Assembly (NCBI GenBank): GCA_030849465.1
Contig: JARVLF010000011.1
Location: 372,001 to 436,000, forward strand
Direction: 5' to 3'
Origin: Moesziomyces globuligerus
Lineage: Eukaryota; Basidiomycota; Ustilaginomycetes; Ustilaginales; Ustilaginaceae
Length of the DNA stretch: 64,000 nt
Under the pieces are notes generated by a model. It saw only the letters and a list, made by a program, of their open reading frames with translations. It did no database searches and had not been told where the DNA came from. The first letter of the stretch is position 1; each line of letters opens with the position of its first letter. This document shows positions 49,314 through 58,453 of the stretch, one piece after another. A program made the position numbers and the translations under genes.

Positions 49314-52300
49314 TCACTCGTCTTCTTCCTCCTCTTCGATGATCCGAACGGGCTTGTGGAACGAGGCGTTGATGCGGCTTGCGCCGGCCTGCCCGACCTC
49401 CTTGGGCACAGCCTCTCCGCGGGACGTGACGGGCTTCTGCTCCGCACCCTCGTCCTTGCCCTTGGCCTCGTGCAGCGTAGCCGAGAGCAGCTTGGGTGCA
49501 AACTCGTTGCCGAGACTGAGCGACACGGGCTGGCTCGACCTGAATCCGGAGCCGGACGCGGTCGGAGGCTGAAAGATGTTGCGGATGCCCGCATATCGGC
49601 TCGAGAAGGCAACTGCTCCGGCCGCTCCTTGCGAGGGGTAGGCACCGAGCGCGGCCATGTTCCTCGTGGCATACGGCGAAGCGCCTGCGCCGGCACTGCT
49701 CGGCATCGAGGCGAGCGAGCCCATCTGCCCCAAGCCGCCCGAGTAGGTCGGCTCCTCGTCCTCGTCTGTCCAGTCATCGTCGTCGCGGCTAGCAAACACG
49801 TCGCGCAGCTTCATGGGCGCCTCTCCGCCCCTCTTGCCCGCCACGCCTGCCGCGGGTGGCGGATCCACCGGCCCAGCCCAGCACGGCGGAGGTCGTCCCC
49901 ACGAGTGGCGCCACGTGCCCGTGCCTGTCGCTGGCAGAGCTTCCTTGGCGCCGCCGCTTGCCGTGGTGGCGCGCGCGAGACTCGCGCCCAGACTCGGATT
50001 CGCCGACGGCGGTCGGTACGGCGACCTCGACTTGTGCGCCACAAAGATGCTCTGCGCCGCCTGGCTCTGTACGTCCGAGACACTGCGCTGGTCCAGCGAA
50101 TGCCGCGGCGTGCTTCGCGTCGAGCGCCGCACCTCTTCCTCGTCGGCGCCAAACTCGCTCAGCCCGGCCATGGCTCTGCCAGGCGAAGACGCGCGCGACT
50201 TGATCGACGACGGCCTCGAATCGTGGCGGAACGAATTGCGCCGGCTCGGGCTGCCCGACGACGAGGCGTAGTTCCGGTGCCGCCGCACCGTCGTACCGCC
50301 ATCGTTCGGCCGCGCGTGACGTCGTCCGCTGCGGTACGCACTGCTTGCACTGCCCGTCGAGCCCGCTTTGCCATGCAGCCCGCGCGGCGCCGAGTGCGCG
50401 AGCGAGTGCGAGCTCGACGGCCGGCTGTGCCTCGCTGTGCCCACGCCCTCGTTGAGATAGTCGCCGTACAGCGTGGCGGTGGGCGTGATGCTGCCCGCGC
50501 TCAGCCGGCGCATGTTGCCCGGCCGATTCATGCTGGCCGCAAAGCTGTTTGGCGGCAGATCCAAGTGCCCGTGTACCGAGCTGCCCGTCGACGAGCGCCG
50601 ACTGATCGAGCCCAGATGCGGGCTCCTAGGCCCCGTGCGACGCGACGCCGAGGTTTGGTGGTAGTGCGCAGACCTCCTGCGCGTGCTCGGCGTCCTCGAC
50701 GGCGTCCCCGTGCCAAACGTCGACGCACTGCCTGACGTCGTCATCGTCCCCGTCGGTGACCTCGTCGAAGCCTCCTCGATGCCCAGCCCGCGATACGCCT
50801 TCTTGCCCTTGGCCTTGCGCATCGGTTTCTCGTTGCCTCCCAGCCACGTGCGTACGGTCGCCATGAACGACGACCCCGCCTTGCCCCTTACCGCGCTCTT
50901 CTCGCTCCCCTGCGGCGTGGCCGACAGGGTGCTGAACGAGTCCTGCGAGGCCGACGGCACAGTGCCTTTCTTCTCGGCTCCTGGCGCTGGTCCCACGTGC
51001 ACAGCCGTGCTCGAGCGCGAGGGCGAGCTCGCCGCCGAGTCCTCGCTGCGCTCCAACGCCTTGACCCGCTCGAGGTCGGTCTCGATGCTCTTCTTGCCCG
51101 AGCTCCGGCGCGGCTTGTCGGGCGTCTCGGCCTTCTTGGGCGTCGAAGGACTGGATAGCCGGCCGACCATCGAGTCCTTGACCGCCGTCGACACCGTGTT
51201 GCGCCGCCCGAAGATCGTCGGGCTCTTTGCACGTTCGAGCGGCAGCGCTTCGCCTGCTACAATCACCTGCTCTGGCTGAGGCGGCGGCGGCGGCGGCGTT
51301 CCCGAGCCCTTGTCTTTGGTGCCGAGGACACTCTGGGCGAATTGCTTGACCGAGAGCGAGTTGCTGCGCGGCCGTTCGACCTGCGCGCTGCGTCGCGCCT
51401 TGGCGCTCTCCGATGTCGGACTGCCAGCGCCCGCGATGCTCGTAGCCACTTGCTGCAGCTTCGACGGGCTGGCACTGGCGGTGGTGTGACGATGCTGCGA
51501 CTTTGGCCTGGAGGAGGGACTGGACTCAGGGGTGCTCGTCAAGCTGCGATCCTGCAGCGCGTTCGGCTTCGCCGCTGGCGACGTCGGTAGCGACCGCAGC
51601 GCTTCCAATGGCGAAGGATACAGCGACGAAGAGGTCGCGCGCAAAGGCGGCGACGTCGTGTCAAGCATTGCTTCCGATGCTGAGGCGTGCAGAGGCGGCG
51701 ATGCGGTGCAGTCGAGCTCCTCGTGCGATACTACGGTCTGGAGGCGTCGATTGTTTCCCTCGGCCAGCGCTGAATTTTCGGATCTGGAAGCGGTCAACGA
51801 CGCTCTCGCCCTGTCCATAGCGCGAGACCGGTCTTCCGACCTTCTAGCCGGGTCTTTGACCGGTACTGGTGGTCGCGGGCTTTCGATGACGGGCTCAATT
51901 CCGAGACCCTTGGCAGCAGACGCACCGAAAGCGGGCGAAAGCGGCTGCTCGACCGGGGTATAGGTCTGACTCGGCATCGCAGGGCTCGGGGGCAGCGTCT
52001 CGACCGGTCGGTCTTTGGCTTTGCGCAGGAGCATCCACCACATGGCACCACTTGTATCACATGCGTCAGTGACGACGCTGTGCACCATCTGGCCCACGTC
52101 CATACCGAGCGAGCTGAGCTGGTGTAGCAGATTCTGCTCGACCGCAGTCGAAAAGGTGGCTGGCTGCAAGTCTGAGAGCTGCGAAACGTAGTCTACCGGT
52201 TTACGACCCAGCAAAGGCGGGTGATGGTCGGAGAGTCCGCCGGATGAGAGCGAGCGGCGCTTGGTTCTGGAAGGCGTGCGGTGGTGGCCGCGCGACGAGC

Positions 52301-53849
52301 TCTGAGAGCCCCTCTTTGCGAGCGGAACGGACTGGTACAGAGGCACGAAGGCCTCGTCGGCATCGACGTCGAGCTCGGCAGGCGAGCCAGCGGGCAGCTC
52401 GTGGTGGGTGGGCAGCGAGGTGGTGGTGGAACGCGTGGCTGCGGGTCTGGCGACAGCGCTGAGCGAGGCGTCGCTGCCGTTGGAGCCGAGACGCCTGATG
52501 GTGCTCTGGGACTCGTTGCGGTGGATGCCGATGGCGTGCTTGTCTGGGTGTACAGCCGTGGCAGCAGCAGCTGCAGGAAGGCTGGATGCGGCCGCAGATG
52601 CGGCTGCGAGGTCGTCGATCCCAATGGTATCGTCGGGACGGCTGAGGGTGTCGGCAGTGGTGGGATCGGTGAGGTCGGTGTTGGAGGAACGTCTTCCGCT
52701 CGACTCGCTGTCGCTGCGTGCAGAATGATAGCTGGACTCGGAAATACCTGAAGCTGAAGGCTGGTGGTGATGCAATGGTAGCGAGTCGTGCGAGGTGAGG
52801 GGAGGCTGTGGCGATGAAGCAACGGGCTTTGTCAAGGCTGCTGATGCGTCGTGGGTGTCCAAGTTGCGGCTGGCGAAGTAGTCGACGACGTTCTCGTCCT
52901 CTTCGACGGTGGACATGGGAGACTGTACCATGAGTTTGGTGAACCACGGATGTTGAAGGATTTGGTGTATTGTGGGGCGTTTGACAGGGTCGTGCTGGAG
53001 TATGCTTGTGATGAGGCTGCATGCTTCCTCGGAAAGGCAGTCGGGAATCTCAAAGTTACCGCGGAGGATCTTGTCCTTCATGACGGCCTCGTCGTCGTCG
53101 TCGAATGGAAGTGCGCCGCAGAGAAGGGCGTAGAGGATGACGCCGAGGGACCAGATGTCGACCTGTTCTCCAGTGTACTTTTTGCCGGCAAGCATCTCGG
53201 GGGAAGCGTAGCCGGTGGTGCCGCAGAAGGTGTCCATGAGGCGCTTGCGCTCAAACTCGCGGGTGAAGCCAAAGTCGCCGAGCTTTACGTTGCAGCGCTC
53301 GTCGAGGAGGATGTTTTCGAGCTTGAGGTCGCGGTGTACGATGCCCTTGCTGTGGACGTAGGCGACGGCGAGGCAGAGCTGGCCAAAGATCCTGCGGGCC
53401 TCTGGCTCGTTGAGCACCTCGTTCTCTACGAGGTAGTCGTAGAGCTCGCCGCCTGCGCAGAGTTCGCTGACCATCCAGATGTGGTGTTCTGTGGCGATGA
53501 CCTCGTAGAGCTGCATGACGTTGGGATGGTGGAGGCGGCGGTGGTGGTGGATCTCACGGGTGAGGCTAGCGGAGTGGGCCTTTGGGATCTGCTTGATGGC
53601 GACTCGGGTATTGGTGAGGCGGTGAAGGCCGAGGCGGACCTTGCCAAAGGTGCCTTCGCCGATGGGGCGCTGGAGGGTATAGTTGCCGACGATTTTGAGC
53701 TTGTTGGATGCGAGCTCCTTGCCGAGCTCCTGGTAGGCGGAGGCGAGTGCGGCCTTGTGGTTGATGGTGGAGCCTTGGGCTGCGGTGGAGCTGGAAGCGC
53801 CATGGCTACCGTAGGGGTAGCCGCCGGAGCGGCTGGCAAAGTGGCTCAT
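49314..53849 (-). CDS. Large Ser/Thr protein kinase, CAMK/AMPK-related (Kin4/Hsl1-like)
   Basis: 1511 aa, single exon. The kinase domain lies near the N-terminus at about 57-303: GEGTFGKV (64-71), catalytic Lys86 (VAIK), HRDLKLEN (172-179, Asp174), DFGFTRE (192-198) and activation segment FCGTTGYASPEML (208-220). It continues with VDIWSLGVILYALLCGALPF and ends HPWF. These features place it among AMPK/Snf1-related kinases; sub-family choice (Kin4, Gin4 or Hsl1 type) is uncertain. The remaining 1200 residues are Ser/Pro/Arg-rich, with SPGRAMAGLSEFGADEEEVRR and SGGYPYGSH-type low complexity and an acidic end (EEEEEDE). No KA1 domain seen. Such kinases regulate polarity, septins or mitosis. It converges on the aldo-keto reductase with 186 bp between stops. 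Confidence 0.92.
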   Translation of the reverse strand: MSHFASRSGGYPYGSHGASSSTAAQGSTINHKAALASAYQELGKELASNKLKIVGNYTLQRPIGEGTFGKVRLGLHRLTNTRVAIKQIPKAHSASLTREIHHHRRLHHPNVMQLYEVIATEHHIWMVSELCAGGELYDYLVENEVLNEPEARRIFGQLCLAVAYVHSKGIVHRDLKLENILLDERCNVKLGDFGFTREFERKRLMDTFCGTTGYASPEMLAGKKYTGEQVDIWSLGVILYALLCGALPFDDDDEAVMKDKILRGNFEIPDCLSEEACSLITSILQHDPVKRPTIHQILQHPWFTKLMVQSPMSTVEEDENVVDYFASRNLDTHDASAALTKPVASSPQPPLTSHDSLPLHHHQPSASGISESSYHSARSDSESSGRRSSNTDLTDPTTADTLSRPDDTIGIDDLAAASAAASSLPAAAAATAVHPDKHAIGIHRNESQSTIRRLGSNGSDASLSAVARPAATRSTTTSLPTHHELPAGSPAELDVDADEAFVPLYQSVPLAKRGSQSSSRGHHRTPSRTKRRSLSSGGLSDHHPPLLGRKPVDYVSQLSDLQPATFSTAVEQNLLHQLSSLGMDVGQMVHSVVTDACDTSGAMWWMLLRKAKDRPVETLPPSPAMPSQTYTPVEQPLSPAFGASAAKGLGIEPVIESPRPPVPVKDPARRSEDRSRAMDRARASLTASRSENSALAEGNNRRLQTVVSHEELDCTASPPLHASASEAMLDTTSPPLRATSSSLYPSPLEALRSLPTSPAAKPNALQDRSLTSTPESSPSSRPKSQHRHTTASASPSKLQQVATSIAGAGSPTSESAKARRSAQVERPRSNSLSVKQFAQSVLGTKDKGSGTPPPPPPQPEQVIVAGEALPLERAKSPTIFGRRNTVSTAVKDSMVGRLSSPSTPKKAETPDKPRRSSGKKSIETDLERVKALERSEDSAASSPSRSSTAVHVGPAPGAEKKGTVPSASQDSFSTLSATPQGSEKSAVRGKAGSSFMATVRTWLGGNEKPMRKAKGKKAYRGLGIEEASTRSPTGTMTTSGSASTFGTGTPSRTPSTRRRSAHYHQTSASRRTGPRSPHLGSISRRSSTGSSVHGHLDLPPNSFAASMNRPGNMRRLSAGSITPTATLYGDYLNEGVGTARHSRPSSSHSLAHSAPRGLHGKAGSTGSASSAYRSGRRHARPNDGGTTVRRHRNYASSSGSPSRRNSFRHDSRPSSIKSRASSPGRAMAGLSEFGADEEEVRRSTRSTPRHSLDQRSVSDVQSQAAQSIFVAHKSRSPYRPPSANPSLGASLARATTASGGAKEALPATGTGTWRHSWGRPPPCWAGPVDPPPAAGVAGKRGGEAPMKLRDVFASRDDDDWTDEDEEPTYSGGLGQMGSLASMPSSAGAGASPYATRNMAALGAYPSQGAAGAVAFSSRYAGIRNIFQPPTASGSGFRSSQPVSLSLGNEFAPKLLSATLHEAKGKDEGAEQKPVTSRGEAVPKEVGQAGASRINASFHKPVRIIEEEEEDE

Positions 53850-54560
53850 GGTAGCTCGACAAGATCAGGATGATGTGTTGGCGTGCATGTGAGTGCGAGA
53901 TGCGGATGAGCTGAGGTAGAGCGGCATGGTCCCGCGACGAGAGTAAGCGCAAGAGAGAGAGCGAGCACGCGGGCAAGGATGATGCTGTGTAGGGTATGAG
54001 GTGTAGGGAGTGGTAGTATGAGTGGATGACGACCAAGAGGGAGGACGGAGGGGTGGATGGTGGATGTCTGACCTCGAATGTCAAGTCGGCTGGACTGTCA
54101 GTGTGATTGTGATTGGCATCCCAACTGGAATCCGACTGCTGACGGGGTCCAAACGCCAACGGCGCTCGAGGCCTCACAGCTGGGCCCAGCTGGGCACAGC
54201 TGGGCACATGGGCTGCCTGCTGCGCTCGCAGCCGAGCGCGTCGCGGAAAATGGCATCGACGCCTCGCGCCCGTCTATCCGCCCGGCTGTCCGCCCGCCCC
54301 CTTTCTCTTTTGGCTGCATCCCGACTCACCGACTGTGGGCTGGTGCGGCTCGGCGTGCGTCGGCGCTGGGCATCTCACACGATCGTCGCCTATTTTTGGC
54401 GCTTCTCTTTCTCGCCCGCCCTCTCCCCGATTTCGGCGCGGCGCACCCGCATCGGGGCTCAACTTCGGACAACATGATATAGTTGGATGCGATGGCAGTT
54501 CAAGACGATGCGACATCGCCTTGCGCTTTCTAGTGTACATACGCAGTGGCTCGCACGAGA
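53850..54560. other. Intergenic, kinase promoter
   Basis: 711 bp upstream of the kinase start. Includes three tandem CAGCTGGGCM 10-mers (54178-54207). No gene. Confidence 0.5.
54178..54207. repeat. Three tandem 10-bp copies, unit CAGCTGGGCA
   Basis: Three adjacent copies (the first ends in C); each contains the palindrome CAGCTG. Located about 330 bp upstream of the kinase ATG. CAGCTG is an E-box-type bHLH site, so a binding-site cluster is possible. Confidence 0.75.
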
Positions 54561-55270
54561 TCACAGCCCGCCTTGCAAGATTCTTTGCGCCACACGCTCC
54601 TTGAGACTCGAGTAGGCGCTCATGATCGCTGTGCAAGAGAAACACCGAACCGTCAGTCTCTCGAGTCCACTCGGTCTACACAATGACTTCGCTGCAAGTA
54701 CTTACTCTGCTCGTTGATCTGGATCTCGTTGACGTCCGGTCGAGGGCGCGACACCCGCGACGCAATCGTGGTGCTGTCCGTCTCGAGGATGATGCCGTCG
54801 TCCACCGTCTCGTCCAGCGCCAGCGTCACCAGATCCAGGTTCTCCAGGATGGCGCGCTTCTCCACCTGGTGACGCACCAGCATGCTCGTCGCATCGTAGA
54901 ACGCGCTCAGCACCCCGGACAGCATCAGCTCGTTCTCCGCCGCCGGTCCCACCACGTAGAAGATCACATCCAGCGACGACTTGAACAGCACCAGCTGCGA
55001 ATCGTACAGGATAATGTCGCCCGTCGCCCGCTTCGTCTTGTCGAAGATCGCCTTCTCGAACGCTCGCTGCTCCTTGAGCGTCGCCAGCGCGTTCTTGGCG
55101 CACAGCTGCGGCGTCGTCGCCGTCACCGCGTTCTGCTGCGCAGGTGTCGCCGTGGACACAAAGTTGGCCGCGTGCGGCGGCTGGTAGTACTTGGCGATCA
55201 CCCGGTTGCCATCCGTATCCAGGATCAGCACCGCAGAGGTCGTATAGAGCGTCAGATTGTTCAACGTCAT
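54561..55270 (-). CDS. RET3: Coatomer subunit zeta (COPI), two exons
   Basis: Exons 55270-54706 and 54628-54561 with a 77-nt intron (GTAAGT...CACAG). Product 210 aa from the ATG at 55270. The longin-like zeta fold is clear: LTLYTTSAVLILDTDGNRVIAKYY, DIILYDSQLVLFKSSLDVIFYVVG, ENELMLSGVLSAFYDATSML and LDETVDDGIILETDSTTIASRV. The second exon supplies TIMSAYSSLKERVAQRIL, the conserved C-terminal helix after INEQ; reading through the intron would replace it with an unrelated tail. Zeta-COP pairs with gamma-COP in the COPI coat for Golgi-to-ER retrieval. An Ala/Thr-rich insert near residues 35-55 makes it slightly longer than yeast Ret3 (189 aa). Confidence 0.95.
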
Positions 55271-55652
55271 CGTCGCGATCCGGGCCGGCAATGGTAGAGC
55301 AGTGATAGTGAGCGACAAGGTGTTGCTGTCGAGAGCGCTGCGCTGCAGGCGGCCGCCAACACGCACTTTGCTGGCTTGAGCGCCGACTTCCAGCACATTT
55401 CCCGCGCGCGTTATTTCGCACGAGAGAGTTGCAACCAGACCCTGGCATTTTTCCGCCGAGCATCGGCGTGTTGCTTGCCAAGTGGGTCGGCACAGCCGAG
55501 CCCAGGCTACGAGACTCCGAGCCTCGTTCGGGACCCTGAAGCCAGCAGGGGCTCAGCTCAGCTCAGCACCATCCTCCCCCCTTCAAACCCTCCACCACAA
55601 CCACCTCGCGTCCCTCAACCCTCCCTTAGACAGCGCCATCACAACACTCGAG
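55271..55652. promoter_or_regulatory. Divergent promoter region, zeta-COP / PPT
   Basis: 382 bp between divergent starts. Contains three GCTCA units at 55551-55567 and C-rich sequence before the PPT start. Shared promoter elements are inferred from spacing only. Confidence 0.35.
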
Positions 55653-56873
55653 ATGCGCGCCTTCATCGCCGGCTGGCTCCTCGCGCTGGCCGCAGCTGTG
55701 GCAACCTTTGCCAGCTCGGCCCAAGCCGTGCCCTTCTCCATGCTGCCCAAGCCGCATCCCCTCGTCATCTGGCATGGCCTCGGCGACAGTGCACACTCTG
55801 AAGGCATCGAAACTTTCATGTCCCAGCTCAAGGAGGCTTTCCCAGGTCTCTACGTTCATTCCGTCACCCAAGACGCCTCAAGTGACTCCGAGGACCGACG
55901 ACAGGGCTTCTTCGGCCACGTCAACGACCAAATCCAAAACGTGTGCGAGCAGCTCGCCGCCATCGACGAGCTTCGCGACGGCTTCGATGCCATCGGCTTC
56001 TCGCAAGGTGGTCAGTTCCTCCGCGCCTACGTCCAGCGCTGCAACACGCCCAAGGTGCGCAACCTCGTCACCTTCGGCAGCCAGCACATGGGCATCGCCG
56101 ATCTGCCCGCTTGCGGACCCACCGACCTGCTCTGCCGCGTCGCCGAGGCCGCTCTCCGTGGCGGCATCTACACCGACTATGCGCAGTCGCATCTAGTCTC
56201 CGCCCAGTACTACCGCAACCCCAAGGATCCCAAGGCCTTTGCCGCCTACTTGCAGAAGAACGACTTTATCAAGGACATCAACAACGAGGGCAACACCACC
56301 AACGCCACCTACGCCAAGAACCTCGCGTCGCTCGAGAACTTTGTCATGCTTATGTTCGACAAGGACGTCACGGTCGAGCCCAAACAGTCGTCGTGGTTTG
56401 CCTCGTATCCCGTGCGCAACGAGAGCGACGCGCTGCGCCACCCCGATCCCAAGAACGAGCCCACGCCCCTCAGGCAGAGCAGCATCTACCTCGACGACCG
56501 CATCGGCCTCAAGAAGCTCGACAGTCGCGGCGCACTCGTCATGGAGCTGTGTCACGGCATCCACATGCAGATCGACCCCGCCTGCCAGCTCAAGGTGTTT
56601 GGCAAGTACGTCGGCACCCCCTCGACGCGACTCGACAACCCGGTGGCCACGTGGATCGATCACAAGTGGAGATGGACCATGTACAACGTCGCCGGCCTGC
56701 GCGTGGAGGACACTGCAGGTCTGATCCTCACCCAATCGGCGCTCTTCCTCGCGCTCTTCGTGACCGTCCGTCTGAGCCTCGCGCTCATCGTGCACGCGTT
56801 CCGAATCGTCGCGCGCAAGCGGGCAGGCGACGAGGACGTGCAGTCCGGCCCAGGCCCCATCCGCCTCGCCTAG
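55653..56873 (+). CDS. Palmitoyl-protein thioesterase (PPT1 family) with C-terminal membrane segment
   Basis: 406 aa from ATG 55653, which begins a signal peptide (MRAFIAGWLLALAAAVATFASSAQA). The PPT fold begins LVIWHGLGDS. The nucleophile elbow GFSQGGQFLRAY gives Ser117; Asp238 (FDKDVTVEP) and His304 (CHGIHMQ) complete the triad by alignment with human PPT1. GSQHMGI and SIYLDDRIGLKKLD are family signatures. Human PPT1 is 306 aa and soluble. Here about 70 residues follow the last catalytic block, with a hydrophobic segment at about 354-383 and a short basic/acidic tail, predicting membrane anchoring. It removes S-acyl groups from proteins in the lysosome/vacuole. No dolichyl-pyrophosphatase domain (fused to Ppt1 in S. 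pombe) is present. Confidence 0.92.
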   Translation: MRAFIAGWLLALAAAVATFASSAQAVPFSMLPKPHPLVIWHGLGDSAHSEGIETFMSQLKEAFPGLYVHSVTQDASSDSEDRRQGFFGHVNDQIQNVCEQLAAIDELRDGFDAIGFSQGGQFLRAYVQRCNTPKVRNLVTFGSQHMGIADLPACGPTDLLCRVAEAALRGGIYTDYAQSHLVSAQYYRNPKDPKAFAAYLQKNDFIKDINNEGNTTNATYAKNLASLENFVMLMFDKDVTVEPKQSSWFASYPVRNESDALRHPDPKNEPTPLRQSSIYLDDRIGLKKLDSRGALVMELCHGIHMQIDPACQLKVFGKYVGTPSTRLDNPVATWIDHKWRWTMYNVAGLRVEDTAGLILTQSALFLALFVTVRLSLALIVHAFRIVARKRAGDEDVQSGPGPIRLA

Positions 56874-57247
56874 TGGCCAGGTCAAGTGCGCACTATACCC
56901 CGCACACCAGACGTGTGCTCGTTCGGATCTGACGTTGTCTCTCGCTCTGTACAAATAATATCGCTGTTGCAAAGAATGACGGCACTGCAATCGCGAGTGT
57001 GTGCCTTTCGAGTGCGGAGCGGAAAGAAAATACGGCGGCGTCTTTTTCGGCGCGCGGGAGCGAGGTTGGACCCTGCGTCGAATGATTTTGCCACCGCCGA
57101 CCTGTCCCGGCCTCTATTTGGACACCACCATTGCACTGGCGGCGAGTGTGGACGCAAACTCATCTGCCGACTTGGCTCCTGTAAGCTATGGCATAGGAAC
57201 CACAAGGAGCGATGCAGTATACATTTGCCTTCTTGGTCATATAGAAG
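56874..57247. other. Intergenic spacer
   Basis: 374 bp between PPT and the DNA glycosylase gene on the same strand; nothing recognised. Confidence 0.45.
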
Positions 57248-58060
57248 ATGGCTGTCAGACTAGGTAGCAAGACCGAAGACCAAGCGTCAGTCGGGACGAG
57301 GAGAAGTACTCGGTTGCGCCAGAAGACCTCGCCGTACTTCCCGCCCAAAGCTCAAGTCAAGCGCACCCGACGAAGCAAGCCGGAAACCTCGATCGATAGC
57401 GGTCAAGACGAGAGTGCGGAGGGATGGGAGGTGGTTCGGGTGCACGGCGTGGCGCGCTCGGCGAACTTCTTTGGTCTGATTCAAGAGCTCGTCTCCCCCA
57501 ACGTCTTCCGACTGCTGGTTGCCACCTGCCTTCTCAACCAGACCAAAGGGCGTGCGGCCATGCCTGTATTCTGGGTCCTGCTTCGGCGATGGCCTGACGA
57601 GCATGCGCTCGCCCAGGCCGACCTCGACGAACTCACAGCGTTGCTCCAGCCTCTGGGACTGCACAACATCCGTGCCCGTCGGTTGATCGCCATGGCCCAG
57701 ACTATGGTCGAAATACCTTACGACGAACGCAACTCTTTCAAGAGTAGAGATCGGACTGCACCGGATACACCGATCGGTGTGTATCCGGGCGTAGGGAGGT
57801 ACGCGATTGATAGTTGGCGCATCTTCATCTGCCGCGGTGGCGCAGCGGTCGGATTGAAAGGCGAAAAACCCAAGAGCCCCCACGACGATGAACCGATCAA
57901 AGTAGAGGTGTCGGTGGAGAGCGACGAGCAAGAGCCAGAGTGGATGAAGGTCACTCCATTGGATAAGGAACTTCGGGCCTACCTTGTCTGGCGCTGGGCC
58001 AAGGAGGGGCACGTGTGGGACCCTGACCTCGGCGTTGTTTCGCCATGCCCCTCAATCTGA
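57248..58060 (+). CDS. MBD4-like HhH-GPD DNA glycosylase (G:T/U mismatch)
   Basis: 270 aa, single exon. A basic N-terminus carries RRSTRLRQKTSPYFPP, resembling the SPYF motif that precedes the MBD4 glycosylase domain. The domain runs from about residue 75: LIQELVSPNVFRLLVATCLLNQTKGRAAMPVFWVLLRRWP, then LLQPLGLHNIRARRLIAMA. The helix-hairpin-helix GVYPGVGRYAIDSWRIF (177-193) includes the catalytic Asp188. The end, LDKELRAYLVWRWAKEGHVWD, is also MBD4-like. MBD4 removes T or U opposite G, mainly at deaminated CpG. There is no methyl-CpG-binding domain and no 4Fe-4S cluster Cys set. An acidic insert (about 200-235) separates HhH from the last helix. The LNQTKG loop has Gln where human MBD4 has Arg. 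Confidence 0.87.
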   Translation: MAVRLGSKTEDQASVGTRRSTRLRQKTSPYFPPKAQVKRTRRSKPETSIDSGQDESAEGWEVVRVHGVARSANFFGLIQELVSPNVFRLLVATCLLNQTKGRAAMPVFWVLLRRWPDEHALAQADLDELTALLQPLGLHNIRARRLIAMAQTMVEIPYDERNSFKSRDRTAPDTPIGVYPGVGRYAIDSWRIFICRGGAAVGLKGEKPKSPHDDEPIKVEVSVESDEQEPEWMKVTPLDKELRAYLVWRWAKEGHVWDPDLGVVSPCPSI

Positions 58061-58453
58061 CATTCAGTCATGCTTCCGCTACGCAATCACACCTCGGCCT
58101 GCACAGGGGATGCTACATCGTGTGTGCGAAGCTGTATCGACCTGGAAGGTGACGAATCCGCACAGACCTGATCTGTTAGATGGCTAGCGTTGACAGTTTG
58201 GAAGTTGAGAAAATTGGGGCGGTGGATTTCGGCGGTGGTCCGTGTGCCTTTTTTGGCGGTCACGTCAGAGCACAGGAACGGAAATTCGCCGTGTTGGCAT
58301 TGACAGCGCTGTGCCGGTGATGCGCTGTCCATAACTCGACGGGTTGCATTCCTCACGGCATTCCTCACGGCGCAGCTGAGCGCTCTTGACCTTCTCACCT
58401 TACGTCTTTGTACAACACCAACATAGACCACTAGACCATAGACATCGTACACC
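58061..58453. other. Intergenic spacer
   Basis: 393 bp; contains two direct copies of GCATTCCTCACG at 58346-58369. No gene. Confidence 0.45.

Noticed and set aside
52851..53873. 340-codon open frame antisense to the kinase domain
   Set aside because: Exactly mirrors the conserved kinase codons and has no recognisable protein.
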